Assembly (NCBI GenBank): GCA_964020975.1 | Contig: OZ026625.1 | Span: 38,405,606-38,469,605 of the forward strand | Source: Hermodice carunculata | Lineage: Eukaryota > Annelida > Polychaeta > Eunicida > Amphinomidae | DNA: 64,000 bases | Direction: 5' to 3' | In this document: positions 1 through 12,887 of the stretch, one piece after another | Layout of the letters: every line of letters begins with the position of its first letter | How positions within the stretch are numbered: the first letter of the stretch is position 1 | Notes under the pieces: generated by a model | Told to the model about the DNA's origin: nothing | Seen by the model: the letters and a program-made list of their open reading frames with translations, nothing else | Database searches by the model: none | Made by a program: the position numbers and the translations under genes

Positions 1-1299
1 CCACACCAATATCAAAGTTTTTAGGCTTTTAGGCATAATTAGAAATAATCATCTTGAAATTAAGAGTTCAACTGCATATCAAACGATGTGTTTTGCGTGA
101 AAATTTTCCATAACTCTTGCTGCTCGTGCAATCCTGTACCAAGACAATGCAAAACATTTTCTACAACCATGAGAAGAAGTTGTTTAGAGACACTTTATCC
201 TTTTTAGGGGACTCGTTAGATCCATTTTCTGTTTTAGAGAAGAAAAGTACGGGAAACGGTCAATTAGATTTATATATTTAGCACCTAATCCTTTCTTAAA
301 AATTTAGTTTATTTTTTTAATGACTAGTTCTGCTCAATGGCGTGTCAATTACACGGGAATGTCTTTCAGATATTCTTCTTGGTAAAGTACTTTGGGGGAT
401 AAACGTTATTGTTTAGCTTAAGATCTATGTTTTCAGGAAATCTTTCTTTGTATCTATGTACAATAAATCAGTGAAATGAAACTCTGCAGCAACAAATTTA
501 CCAGAATGATCAGTTGCAAAATCAAATAGCTTAAATATAAAGTGTGTTGTCATTCCTGTTCCTTGGCAGTCTTTATTTTACATATGAATGAACCTTTATT
601 GCTGCACCTCAGATATAAAAGTAGAGGCATTTTGCTTGAACAGCACAAACCGAAAAAAGTATATCGTATACACTACTTGCACATGTGTGGATAGTAAGAA
701 AACAAAAGTACAGTCATATAAAGTTGTTGAAAGTATTCACAAGAGCATGTAATTCCAACCGTTTAGTTCTCATCTTTTCCAAAAGAAGAATAATTTCCTT
801 ACCTCTTTACAATTCATTAACATATTAAAGTTCCTTTCAAATTTATGTTTTCAACATTTATAAAATTAAATTGACATCCCCACCATTCACTTGAGGAGGA
901 TCATTATTTTCAAAACATTAAATAGTAAATGTCAAATGTTTATTGCTCTAAGATGGTACAGTTATTTAGAACCACATCTATGATAGTATCCGTCGTGCTG
1001 ATGACTCTCAGACCTGTAAATTGAAGTATATAACTGTTCTTATTGTTAAAATTGTGGTCAATAATTTTAGTTGTGTCACACCAGTGGACTCATCTTAAAT
1101 GTGTGACCAGCAGCCCCTGATGTTTACATTCATGTATAGACCATGAACTTTAAAGTGAAGTTTTCACAAGTGTTTAATACCGAGGAATCTTGCGTTTTAC
1201 TGTATACAGCATTTATTGAAAATAATCTTTATTCACCAGAGTTCCAATAATCGGTCCTCCACGTGTCTATACATCCCCAAGGACACATCATAGCACAAT
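1..1299. other. AT-rich stretch, no gene seen
   Basis: No open frame with recognisable protein character, no RNA gene and no strong repeat was seen on either strand. The stretch runs up to the 3' part of the minus-strand LINE and may include its 3' untranslated region. Confidence 0.5.
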
Positions 1300-2860
1300 G
1301 GTATAAGATGTTACTGATTTTCCGTGCTGCTTGCCATATGTCACCATTTTTTTTATTCAAAACATGCACTTTATTATTGTTCTGCATCATTAACTTCAAC
1401 ACTTGAATTTTTCTTTTCGCACATGTAAGGAAGTCGTGAAAACTAAATTGTGATGTTTTCTGTGTAACTGGCTATAGATGATACACTTTGCCAATAATAT
1501 GCAGAAATTTAAAGGGGACTGGAAAGGTAACCCAAGGGCCCTCACTTACACTTATTTGAATATTGGATATATGAAACCACGAATCCTGAAAGGAATGCCA
1601 CTCTTGTTGAGAAGTTTGACACTCATGAAATATGTGTACCATGATGTTAATGTCATTAAATTTATTGCATTTATCTAATTCTTTAACTTTCATCAAAGAA
1701 AGTGTTTTATTGGTTGAGATTATTGTGTGTGCAAGTTTAAATTGAAGTTTTGTAATTCAGTTTCCCCACAACATTTGAATGGGTGTTTAAGCATTTCATT
1801 GTGTTTCTCATCAGAGATTTATATTTGGTATTCCATTTCTGTTCTGCAGTTTGAAGTACACATCAGTTGTTTTGTAATTTTCAGTACCAGATTTTACCTG
1901 TTACAAATTTCACTGACATCAATTTACCCACCATACATGCATTTTGCACTGGTCTTTTGAGACATGATTTACATCTCTGTCCTTTTTCTTTTGATTCCAG
2001 CTATGTGGCAGCACATCAATAAGAGCATGATAAGGAAGAAACTTAAAATTGGCATCAGACTTCTTTTGGAAGCTGTCAAAGGATATTTTTTCACTTGGTT
2101 CATTGATTATATCTCGCACAAACATTACACCTTTCTTATACCAGTCCTCGTAAAATACAGACTTCCCATCCAGCTTCATATAACCATTATACCAGACAGA
2201 GTCTCTCAATTAATCTTTTTTGTCTTGAGTGAAGATAAGCTTTTAAGCATGTTCCATTCACTTAACAATTCAATATGAAATTGTGGTACATCTTCGTCCT
2301 GATTATCATTTGCCCTTGTTTTAAAGAAATCTGTAAGATTAGGTTTATTGAAAAAGCTGGTGCCTAATTTCTTCACAGACTGTATGCAAATCTTGGTACT
2401 CCATCGCATATATTTCCATATATTGTCAATACAAGTACATTGTTTTAACATATATCTTTCTTAGAGTTATAGTAATCTCAGCCAATCACTACACGAAAAG
2501 TTATGTATGGCATCCATGTTTTTTTACCATGCGTAGAACATACACATGCCATCTCGCGCACATGTCCCATACTTCATAATCACATTGACCCTGTGAATGG
2601 CATGCTAAGTAACCCTTTTATACCAGTCAAGTCTGGCTACTTCTTAGAAGGAAACTTGCTTCCATTTTAAATTTGTGTGTACCAGCAGTCGCTTACCTCA
2701 TGATTGGAGTAAAGAACTGCATTGAAGTTCAAAATTTAGGATATTCAGTCTGTCACTTTCGATGCTTTGATAAGTCACTTTAATTTTTACTTTTGCAATG
2801 ATTTTTATCCCATATAAATTTATTTATCAACTCTTGCGTTTTTTCTTCATACTTTCTAAA
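1300..2860 (-). mobile_element. Degenerate L1/Tx1-type LINE, ORF2 C-terminal part
   Basis: The minus strand carries broken frames that together look like the C-terminal third of an L1/Tx1-type ORF2 (endonuclease-reverse transcriptase). In order from high to low coordinate I read: INKFIWD near 2810, typical of the segment after the RT core; a frame at 2451-2206 with SFFNKPNLTDFFKTRAN; a frame at 2209-1919 with YEDWYKKGVMFVRDIINE, FDSFQKKSDANFKFLPYHALI and IDVLPHSW, matching the usual W-Y-K-K-G...F..F..K block; and HIFHECQTSQQEW at 1696-1472, the cysteine-histidine tail motif. Frames are interrupted by several stops and shifts, and the RT catalytic core and endonuclease are absent, as expected for a 5'-truncated old copy. 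A homology search with these frames would settle the clade; Tx1 versus L1 proper is not decided here. Confidence 0.7.
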
Positions 2861-3339
2861 ACTGTATACAACTTACATGTGATTCAATTAATACTAATTT
2901 AACAACCAGTCGTGCACCGTTTGCTTATGGTTCTTTCGTTTTACTGTACTTTGAGATGTCTATTATAGAGTGTAGGTCATGCATTTCACTGTGTATTTTC
3001 TATTTTCGGATGTATGTTTTAATATATTGATCTTGAGCACCACTATATATTTTATATATCAGTGGTAATGTGCATGCGACATGTATACAATATTTACTGG
3101 AGCCGAATGAAAAACAGCTCAGCTGATTTTAATTTCTGGAATACTTATATCATCATCATCATGGAAGGAAATCCAGGAAAACCGGATGACAATGAAACAG
3201 CGACTGACGCTATCCATGTCAGATCTATTCGTCGCTTTGTATTGGGAAAATCTTACATAAATGCGGTAGTATGTAGTGGAAATGATCACTCTTACCAACT
3301 TATATATTGTCAGGTTAATAAAAGGAAAAGAAAACTACT
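2861..3339. other. No recognised feature
   Basis: AT-rich. A 127-codon plus-strand open frame covers 3062-3445, but its product resembles nothing I know and it runs into local repeats, so I do not call it a gene. Confidence 0.4.
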
Positions 3340-3490
3340 CGTTTCCATGATACAAAATACCGAGGTATCCAGACTTGAGAGTATATATAGGTTCACACAC
3401 GGAAGCACTTTCTGTTACTTATATGACTTGTTTTCCATGATTTGAAATACCGTGGGATCCGGACCTGAGTATTGGGTCGCCACACGCACA
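3340..3490. repeat. Imperfect tandem pair upstream of the 218-bp duplication
   Basis: Two diverged copies share the pattern TTTCCATGAT...AAATACCG..G.ATCC.GAC.TGAG followed by a CACACG-rich end, one from about 3340 and one from about 3430. They lie immediately before the perfect duplication, so the locus has been duplicated more than once, at different times. Confidence 0.6.
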
Positions 3491-3918
3491 CACGTGAAAG
3501 CAGGCGGACTGCAGCACTTCAAGACACGCTCGAGGAAGGCCATAAATAATTCTCTCATAATTGGTGGGGATACTTTCATTAATTCATCGGCTAAGGGAAG
3601 TTATTTTGGGCTTAACGAGATTAACCACTTTACAATATAAATTTCTAAGCAGGAACTGGGATGACATGCTACGGCAACTGATGGGAGGACGTCCCAAGGT
3701 CACGCACACACGTGAAAGCAGGCGGACTGCAGCACTTCAAGACACGCTCGAGGAAGGCCATAAATAATTCTCTCATAATTGGTGGGGATACTTTCATTAA
3801 TTCATCGGCTAAGGGAAGTTATTTTGGGCTTAACGAGATTAACCACTTTACAATATAAATTTCTAAGCAGGAACTGGGATGACATGCTACGGCAACTGAT
3901 GGGAGGACGTCCCAAGGT
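3483..3918. repeat. Perfect 218-bp head-to-tail duplication
   Basis: Bases 3483-3700 and 3701-3918 are the same sequence, starting at CACGCACACACGTG and ending at GTCCCAAGGT, with no mismatch that I could see. The identical 60-odd-residue open frames inside (starting 3561 and 3779) are a by-product of the duplication and not evidence for a protein. Identity implies a very recent duplication, gene conversion, or an assembly artefact. Confidence 0.92.
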
Positions 3919-3959
3919 TTCAAAGGCTTTTGGCGGTCTCAATCCCCCATGTTTCAGTA

Positions 3960-4149
3960 TCCCCAAGTATATATATCACTGGCAAGAGTACCCATGGTAC
4001 GCGCATATTTGATAGCAGTGAAATATGCGAGCGATTAGAAAATGGAGAAATTAATGGATTTTCTTGGCGGAACAATGGATACATACTATGCCACATTTGA
4101 TCACCCCCATTAAGTCCTGGTATTTTATGCACAGAGGCTTGTCAGCCAA
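3960..4149 (+). repeat. Dispersed repeat, copy 1, abutting (TA)n
   Basis: This segment is closely similar to 61940-62115 in the same orientation. Shared blocks include AGAAATTAATGGATT, ATTTGATCACCCC, ATTAA and GTCAGCCA. In both copies the homology ends exactly where a long (TA)n tract begins, which suggests that the (TA)n is the element's own 3' end, as in some SINEs and LINE tails. The autonomous partner is unknown. Confidence 0.75.
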
Positions 4150-4260
<111 letters not shown>

Positions 4261-4341
4261 TAAGTTAACTACCTGCGTTTTTTTTCAATTTTTGACTTTT
4301 GTTCTAGTAGCCAACTCTCATTTCTGAAACGATGTAAGACC

Positions 4342-4357
4342 CTCTCTCTCTCTGTCT

Positions 4358-4428
<71 letters not shown>
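4342..4428. repeat. (TC)n microsatellite
   Basis: A polypyrimidine tract of CT dinucleotides with two small interruptions; such tracts can form triplex (H) DNA. Confidence 0.96.
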
Positions 4429-4430
<2 letters not shown>

Positions 4431-5393
4431 CTCAATTAGCTGTAGTAATATTTTTACTCCAAGGCAGCAAAATTTACCATGGCCACAGTCATGATCAGTT
4501 TGCTTATAAAGGTTGTCACCAGAGTTAAACCGTAATAATATACCACCTGGTGTAAAATATAACTAGTGCAGCCAAGAACTGTTTGTTGCTAAAAAAGAAG
4601 TTGTACAAAAACTACAATACAGGTTAAAGATATATAACAGATCGAAGGGCACGTGTTTGATAGGGAATTGCGTTATTCTCCTATGAACCTAAGATTGTGT
4701 CCCTGTTCCCAATGGGCCCATGCTTCTGTATTTGAGCAAAGCTTTTGCAACTCACTGGGGTAGTATATACGCCGAAAATTAACTCAGAGTTGAGTTGTAG
4801 TTTTAAATGATCGATGCAGGGAATCAAAATTTGGAATTTGGACCGGGGTTTCAGACTGATGTGCAACTGGCCATTGTCAGGAGTTCCCCACACGCTCGTA
4901 AGAAGCCATATGTAATTTCCTAATATGTGGTGGTCACACTTCTATACATTCATCAGCAAGGGAAACGTTTGTGCTCCATGAGTGTTACTTCTCCACAGAC
5001 TAGCTACGATGCCCCGTAGGAATATCTTTTCTACAGTAGAATAGAGACTGTTCACCAAGCGCAAGAATCTCCACTCCCTGAACTGTACAATTTCAAGGGT
5101 ATGAACAGCTAGGATCTTCTACAGTGGTAGAAAAGGGAAGTACATTCGTGGGGAGACACTTGTAGTTTATGCATGGAATTAGGAAAGCAGAGAAAAAATA
5201 TGGTAGAACATCATGTCGATCAAGGTGCTTAGATTTGGCCGATTTTATCTGGGGGCAGTGTAATTTCTGGAGAAATTTCGGTTAATATGGCCAACTACTT
5301 GAATCTAGGAGGGTTAACCTGGAGCTTAACCCTAATAAATAGCGCCAACAATAGCAATGGGTTTGGTTGCGTGGAGTTGATGTACCCCACGAT
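4429..5393. other. No recognised feature
   Basis: No supported coding frame or strong repeat was seen. Confidence 0.45.
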
Positions 5394-5555
5394 TTCAAAC
5401 TCAACTCAAACTCAAAACTCATTTATTTTAGCCAATCAATACAATGACGTTTTCAATATGAGGATATATGTACATAATAATATAAATTGATGTGGCGAGG
5501 GGGACTCCTATTGAGACAAATACATGTCGCCCTCATAGGAGCCACCTTGAAGCCT
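5394..5555 (-). mobile_element. 3' tail of a CR1/L2-type LINE
   Basis: Read on the minus strand, the segment has a block GGCTCCTATGAGGGCGACATG, then ATTGGCTAAAATAAATGAG with an AATAAA signal, and ends in short tandem units of the type TTTGAG. A 3' end made of a short tandem hexamer instead of poly(A), just after AATAAA, is characteristic of CR1/L2-type elements of invertebrates. No ORF2 sequence is attached, so this is a 5'-truncated copy. Confidence 0.6.
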
Positions 5556-7216
5556 TAAACAATTGCAACAATGTAGATGGCAGTTACTTAAACAGTTAAT
5601 GTCGAAATAAACTTTAAGATAAAATGCAGTTTACACACACAACGTGGGCGGGAAAATATAATTGTTAATTATCTTGACAAACATAGCGGTTACATGTATT
5701 ACATCTCTGTTCATAATTATTCAAAAGATTATTTTTGATATACAAGGAAAAACCTTGTAAACTATGCGAGTGTTATTTTCTTATAACATTACTATCTGTT
5801 TGATTTACTGTGACTGGAATGTCATAGTTTAAACTCTGTTTTGCAAAGATTTTATGGACTAACAGCAATGAGCCTGAAAACATATAAGGTGAAAGAAAAA
5901 AAGACTTCGAATGGGCCTGCCAATGTCTTTTTAATTAGTTGATAAGACCGGTCAAACGCCCTGATGTCTCACACTATGGACGTGCCATTCAGACATACAG
6001 TTTATTTCAAGGGGCCGTCCCGCAGGCAGCGTCTGTGGACGCAAAATGGGAAAATATTAATGCCTGCTTTTGAGTTAAATTTATGGGATATGTTCAGATT
6101 CTGCAGGCTTGCATTATGGAAAGTGTATTTATTAAGTGCAAAAAAGTTGTAAAAACTCAAAAAGTACCAACAAGAATTCAAACGGGCGAGGACTAAACGT
6201 ATCACAATTGCTGAACACATTAAGTTTTAGGATAAGAAAAAAAGTTGTCATTGGAACAAGAAAACGGTAAGCCAAACAATTTTACAGAAGATCCTGGAGA
6301 TTATCACCTAAAATGGCACACCAAAATACAAAAATCAATGCAGCATGTGCTAATGAATATCCCTGATACTGATCCATCCATGGTTACCCCCCACCAAGTT
6401 TAGAGAGACTACATATAGACATGACTATCTACACAAAGGGTTAACACTTTCCGCATCAACTCTTCCAGAGTTTTTGATGTGGCAGACAGCTTTCCTCGGC
6501 GCTCTTTACAATATACTATAAGTGAGCCGAGGAGTGCCATTGGTCATAACTTATGTTGCATACATCTACAGGCATGCTGGTACTCCACTCAACTCAAATC
6601 CAATCCAATTCGTCTTTGTTTATGGCCCACGACCACTACTACAGCATGCATAATTGAAACAAATTGCAAGTTATGACTATAGTATCTTATTATAAATCAC
6701 AGTAGTTCGACTTCAGTCGGAGTCTGAACTGCAACTGAAGTTTCCAATCAGGAATCTTTACTTGACTTACAGCGTTTTTTTACTCTGCTTCATTTATATG
6801 TATGACACAAAAATGAAATATTAATTAAGCACGCAATTAAGTTACAAGACAACGACATGGGGCACTCTGTAGGGCATTTTAATTCGCTACACTATGTACA
6901 TAATACACTCGTTTGTGAATACAAGTCAATGGTACAAGCTGGAACGTGGAACATTAGATGTAAGTTAAGACTGCACACAAATTAAACCTCGTTCAAGTCA
7001 CACATACATTATCTGGTTGTTAAGTAGCTGCCTCAAAAAGTTTGTAGTTCATTCTTTTTTCTGACAGGGGAACTGATTTCTCAAATTGTATCCCTTGTGC
7101 AGTTCTGCATAAAGCCCCCGCGTATTTTAGAGATACCTGTTGCGTGAGAAGCATATTTCCTGACGGTGAGGCTCACATGAAAAGTGACATGCCTTAAACA
7201 ATTTTAATTACAAAGA
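5556..7216. other. No recognised feature
   Basis: Only short open frames with no family resemblance. A small imperfect hairpin (CCTCGGCGCTC pairing with GAGCCGAGG) lies near 6495-6535. Confidence 0.45.
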
Positions 7217-7335
7217 AATAATAAAATAATAATAATAACAATAATAATAATAATGATAATAACAACAACAACAACAACAACAACAATAATAATAATGATA
7301 ATGATAATAATAATGATAATAATAATAATAATAAT

Positions 7336-7406
<71 letters not shown>

Positions 7407-7416
7407 TAAAAATAAA

Positions 7417-7465
<49 letters not shown>
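7217..7465. repeat. (TAA)n compound microsatellite
   Basis: About 250 bp of ATA/TAA triplets with internal (AAC)n, (AATGAT)n and (AAAAT)n blocks. The long poly-Ile and poly-Leu frames on both strands are artefacts of this repeat. Confidence 0.97.
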
Positions 7466-9639
7466 TGCTTTCTCTTTTCTCCCTTACACGTGTTGTGTAC
7501 CTGTAAACGTAACTTAGTAACAACATTAAATCTTGTTACACCGTTGAAACCAGACACTTTAAGAACAAAACGTTTCACACCAATCTCTTTAGGAATTTCA
7601 AATTTTTTTTATGTTCTTCCGAAAATGCTCTCTTGGGGTTTTGAAAGGGCTTCTATATAGGCCTTTATGGTATTCCAGAGCGAACCTTCATGTAGTTCTT
7701 CACCAGCAAAATACTTGGGTTTGTCAAACAACCTTTTAGGTTTGTTTATCCAATGTGTCTTTTTGAATCCATGAATTATCAATGAGCATGATGCAAAGTG
7801 TTTATAATTATGACTCTGCGACGTATGTTCTAAAGTCACTGTTCATGTATTTATGTCAACATGTATTTATAGCAAAAATGACTGTTCACAATATGTAGAG
7901 GTCTTTGACACAGACAAGAGAAGTATAAAAATACAACTGATTGCTACACACCACGGCTAAATGACAGAATATGCATAGATCAGTTACTATTACACTGATT
8001 TGTCCAATACACCTGACTTATGGCCTAAACATTTTTTTAAACACCTGATGACTGCTTACACTGAACGGGATAGGAATTCCCGTTACACCAACTAATTTGT
8101 AGATACATCAGTATATTTACTATATATATGAGAATCAAGTTTCTTATGGTGACAAATTGAGCTTAAATGCCGATGTTTTGACTGAAGGCGTGTTAATTCT
8201 ATGGTCATATCTGCCTGCTTATTTGATCCTTTCAGAAAACAACAAGTATATTTCGACTGGCTATATATTCAAGAAACACCAATGAAAATCATTTGCTGCA
8301 AAAATATAACTTTAAAACAGACCAGTAAATTTACAAATGTCCATCCGACACAAGTCCACAGCTGTTCGACCTTGTAACTAAAAACCTGATTTTTTTAAGC
8401 ACATGAACATAAGAGATGAATAACAATAATATGTAATTCATGGTGGCAACATTATTCACGACCTCTAACTTCTTGATCTTTACATGGCATCAGCCATGAA
8501 ATACAGTAAAAGCAGATCTGTTTGAATTTATACTGTCAGGTTGCGCAATGTAAGCCTACACGCTGCTTTTTTTCATGCAGTATGTTTGTCAATGAAATTA
8601 ATATGAAACTAAGGTGAGCTCCTCTGTTTTACACTGAGTTTTTTTTTAAACTTTGGACACATGTATTAATTCAAAAGCTGACCATTGTTTCCCTATTTTA
8701 GGGAGCCCATAGATATTTCTACCTGTGGTGCAATCTCCAACTATGTCTTATGACCGTGTCTCTCAACAGTGACCACCAATATCTCGACAATTATTCCTGT
8801 AATGTCTCCAACCTTTCAGTCAAAGATTTCTAGGAGTCGCCATTTAGTTGCAAAAATTTGCAATGTATGTATTAAAAGAAAGATACATGAGCCCTACAAA
8901 TCTGTCTTTATACCTGCGGTAAATGGACATCTTTGCCAGTGAATGATGAAAGTGTCGCCTCAAAAAATGATTGTAGCAATAACCGTCTAAAAATCATTGG
9001 CGTACAAAATAATTGAATAGGTAAAAGAATGAAAACACGCATATTAAATAAACTATTGTATCTTAAAATACACCGAAAAATTAGATGGAAGTAGTTACTA
9101 AATTGGGACAGATCAAATAAATTAACAGGAAGTAACTACCTAAAACTTCACATAATGAACTTTACGTTCCAAACTATATGAAACATTTTTTTCTGAACAG
9201 TCATATGACGATACATGAGAGGCATTGTTGTGTTGTTGACACATCAGTAGCTAGGCAAACTGTCGTCGATAAACCATGTCTGTATAGACATTCCATATGC
9301 AGATGATTTTTAGTTTCCTTTTCCCTTTCATCTTTCAATTTGACTTGGGAGTGGCCAAGTATATCACTGATTTGATTGACTTACTCGATCTCTCACTCCA
9401 TTCCAGTGGAAGAGTGCGGGATCTTCCCCTTGGCAATGCTATCAAAAAGGTTACCCATTTGGTCCAATCCATTTATTTTTGATAAGCCTTGACGTCATCT
9501 TGTATCTTCTATAGATTGCAGTCTACACTTGTGTTTTTTGTACGGTTATCATTGCATTTTGTGTCTACTTAGAATATTTTATATATGAAATAAACATAAA
9601 TGTTTGTGTCCACTAGCTTCTGGAATAGCGTTTAAGGGC
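7466..9639. other. No recognised feature
   Basis: AT-rich with stops in all frames. A 61-codon frame at 9297 starts with a hydrophobic run but has no recognisable family. Confidence 0.45.
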
Positions 9640-11480
9640 CCACTATTTAGTCTCCTTCCTTTCTTCATCTAACACCTATAATTTGTAATCTACAATCATG
9701 AAATTGAACAGAAATTTCCTCTTTTTCAAAGCCATGGGCATGGCTTCATACAAAGCCATGTTTACTTCAACCATCAAGTTATCAATAGTTCTCTTGATGT
9801 AGATGTTAATTTATGTTTGGTCCCGGTCATACAGGACATTCAACAATTCAGAATATTTAGTCCTGTATTTTTTCAGTGAGCGGATCAAAGACTGAATTGT
9901 TCTAATCCTCACACCCTCCCTATCATCATCCTCTTCGTGAGCACTCAGCCAATCTATCTTAGACTGTTGAGTGTCTGACTAATCACCGTCGTCCATTGTC
10001 ATATTTCTGTGACCATCTGTACACCAATGACTGAAGTGACGTTGCAACGCGTGCACATCGACAAAGACAATATTACAATAATCACAGGGTGTCATGTCTG
10101 GCCATTTCCTCAGACTATCTGCTTCTTCCTCATGCTGTGATCCCAGATGTCCAAAATGAGACTTGTCTGTAGCTTCTTCTGGGGTTCCCTACCTTCTCGA
10201 CAGTCTTCTGCAGATGTAAGAAATGGGATGTTATCAGTTTGACAAATTGTTGTGACCCCCACAATTGTTTTTTTTTTTTGCCTTCAGATGAAATGTCTGT
10301 CTTCAGTCTCTCATGCTCAGGAGTCACTGTCTTTAGATCCAGCAACAAATATCCTATTGTTTTGCTGTGACATTCTTGTATTCTTCCATCATATAATTTG
10401 GTTTATGTGGAGACATGCTGACTCATGATTATGACTTGTTGTTAATCGGCTGGCGGGTTGAACAAGACAAGATAATGGCAGTTTCTTTATATGGCCACTG
10501 CATGTGACTCTAAACATTTGCATCAGAACAATAACACTCAGATCGCAATGATGGTTTCCTTTGATAAATAAATCTCGGAGTCGCGTTACTTAGCGAAGTT
10601 GGCTCAGCAGGTCATCAAACGCATTCACATTTCTCATTCTTGAATTGATAAAGGTGTCATCTTCCAGACTTGGTGGTATACCTCGAACTAATTCAATTAC
10701 TGGTATGTTTCTATGCATCTTTGCAGACAGTGGTTATCATTGTCCATAACACAAAATTATTCTGTGAGGCAAGGGTACAGTGACGTTCCCTGCCAAGGTT
10801 GTATTGGTAAAAACTGACTTACTAAAGCATTTGGGTGCAGTAATCTCCATAGTAAAGGCATCTTCTAGAGTAAATATTGTTGTTTCCGAAGGCCCCCCCC
10901 CCCAACTTCTGACCATGGGGCCCCTGATGAACATCCATGATAGTGTGTCTTTCATTTGTGAGTGAAATTTGTTGCAACTTAGATGGTTCAAACAGCTGAA
11001 ATCTACTTCTTTGTTCTGACCCATGTGATATGTTTAGATGTATAGACATCTGACGTCTTTTAAGGCTGTCAACCCTACTAAATGTCTTATCAGAAATTGT
11101 TCCATCTTTGTCCCTGATCACTACTTTAGGCTCTTTGTGTGCAGTCAGTCTACTTATAAACTCTTACTGGAAATGTCTATTTGGTGGTGGTGTTGGTGGC
11201 AGATGTGGTGGTGGCAGATGTAGTGATGGACCTGGTGGTGATGGTGGTAAATGTGGTGTTGGTGCATGTAATGGTGGGTGTGGTGCTGATGGTAGATGTA
11301 GTTGTGAGTGATGGATATGGTGGTGTGCTGGTGGATGTAGTGGTGGTGGTTGATGTGCTGGTGATGGATGTGGATGTGGTAGTAAATGTGGATGTAGTGG
11401 TGGAAGATGTGGTGGTAGTGGCAAATCTGGTAGTGATGGTGGTGGATATTGTGCTGGTGATTGTGGATGTGGTGGTAAAA
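9640..11480 (-). mobile_element. Fossil packaging-ATPase-like module of a virus-like element
   Basis: Minus-strand frames resemble, in order, a proline-rich N-terminal region (over the GGT-rich tract), a lead-in with dispersed charged residues, a P-loop-ATPase-like domain of the kind found in viral genome-packaging modules (about 10965-10130), and a downstream region with a C2H2-like finger (about 10130-9640). The family is uncertain: the whole looks like ATPase genes carried by virus-like elements of invertebrates, possibly in the Polinton/adinto-like range. The copy is broken, with at least five interruptions. No capsid gene, integrase or terminal repeats were recognised nearby. Age looks old. 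The assignment rests on reading by eye and is the least secure of the element calls. Confidence 0.4.
11176..11480. repeat. (GGT/GAT/GTG)n-rich minisatellite
   Basis: An irregular purine-plus-T tract of GGTGGT, GATGTGG and similar units about 300 bp long. It gives Gly/Val-rich frames on plus and a Pro/His-rich frame on minus. The G-rich plus strand could form G-quadruplexes. Confidence 0.85.
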
Positions 11481-12887
11481 TGTGGTAATGGATGTGATAT
11501 TAGCTTTTACAAGTTGTTATTGTTGTTTAATCAATTTCGTCACCACAAACACACCTAAACAACGACTGGAAGTCTTTAAAAATAATGTCTTGGTTTGTCA
11601 ATTAGTCAATAAATCACTTTCTTATTTATCAACTTTAAAGCATGTCTGTTTTCATCACTGTCATGACTCTGTTGAAACCTTAAAGGATAAATTCAACTTG
11701 ATATATAGTGTCAATCCATGGAAAACATTTATTCACCACAGCATTTTTGTTTGCCTAACAGCCACCTTGCACATGATCTCTGACCTGGTTAATCTAACTT
11801 ACAAGCCAGACAGTCAGCCTGTTCTCTGGTGTCTTCTGTAAGGTGCTGTGATTGTGAAGAGTGGGCCATTTGGCCAACTTTTGAACACTAGGTAAAGGTA
11901 TTTCCCTAATCACAATAGTATCACCAGAACTACTACATCGGGAATCAGCTGTCAATGCTCTGAATCAGTTGTCAATGCTCTTTCAATCTCTGCTCACAAT
12001 CCTTTGTAAAAAAAACCACCGAGCAGTCATCCTGCTTGTGTGTGACATTATGTAAAAGAATAGACATGGTCATCCATTAGTATTATTTCACCATAGGTTT
12101 TGGTAACTCTCCAAACCTTTTGTCTCTTCGTTTTGACTTTGTCAACATCTGGAGAGTGAGATTATTTTATGTTCAAGGGCACTTCATCCAACCATTGCAT
12201 CACTTAGCTGTGTGGATGTAGGATTATGTGTTTGATCCCTCAACTGACTGATGCTGTGGATGTTGTTGCTCACTCCAGGCCACTCTTGTAAATCAAAGTT
12301 CATGCCTCTCCCTCTGACTCTCTGACCTGGGTATTCCACACAATGCATTCCCACATGATACTTATCACGGGGCCTGGATACGGCCAACAACACCTGGACA
12401 TTCAATTGGAGATGTATATCTTTGTTTACCTTCTCTTTAACTATGATCCCTATGGGGGGGGGGGGGGGGGGGCATTGTAGCCAATTTTCACTAGGCCATT
12501 GCAGATGTGAAGACCCACTGGGTTGGCTTTATTTGCTGCCTTTCCAACACTATGTAGGACAACCCATAATTATTATGTTTACTTCTAGGAAAGGCTTTTC
12601 ACGGACATCCATAGTAGTCACCTTTGAGGTTCAGTAAGAACTGAAATACTATTCTAGAAAAGAGCCCCCTTTTTACACTCTCTGTGACGTCAATACTCCA
12701 AAACTGCTGATACATCATATCCAGGCTCTAACTTCAGAGGGTAGGATTTCAAAGTGTGTGGGGCTATGTCCTTTAGGTGGGGCGAGACAGGTGTCCTTAA
12801 TAGGTACATGACAGAACAGCAATTCTATATTGTAAAAAATACTAAAATGTGAGAAATCATACCCTTTAAAAGTACTTGTAGGACTGG
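11481..12887. other. No gene seen; contains a run of 19 G
   Basis: No supported coding frame. Bases 12454-12472 are an uninterrupted run of 19 G, long enough to be a sequencing trouble spot and a potential G-quadruplex. Confidence 0.5.

Noticed and set aside
3062-3445. 127-codon plus frame
   Set aside because: No known motifs, and its 3' part overlaps the local tandem repeats.
7204-7660. Open frames of 124-135 codons on both strands
   Set aside because: Almost entirely poly-Ile, poly-Leu or poly-Thr encoded by the (TAA)n microsatellite.
11164-11558. Pro/His-rich and Val/Asp-rich frames of 86-125 codons
   Set aside because: Low-complexity products of the GGT-rich minisatellite. The proline-rich reading may belong to the fossil element but is not evidence of a host gene.
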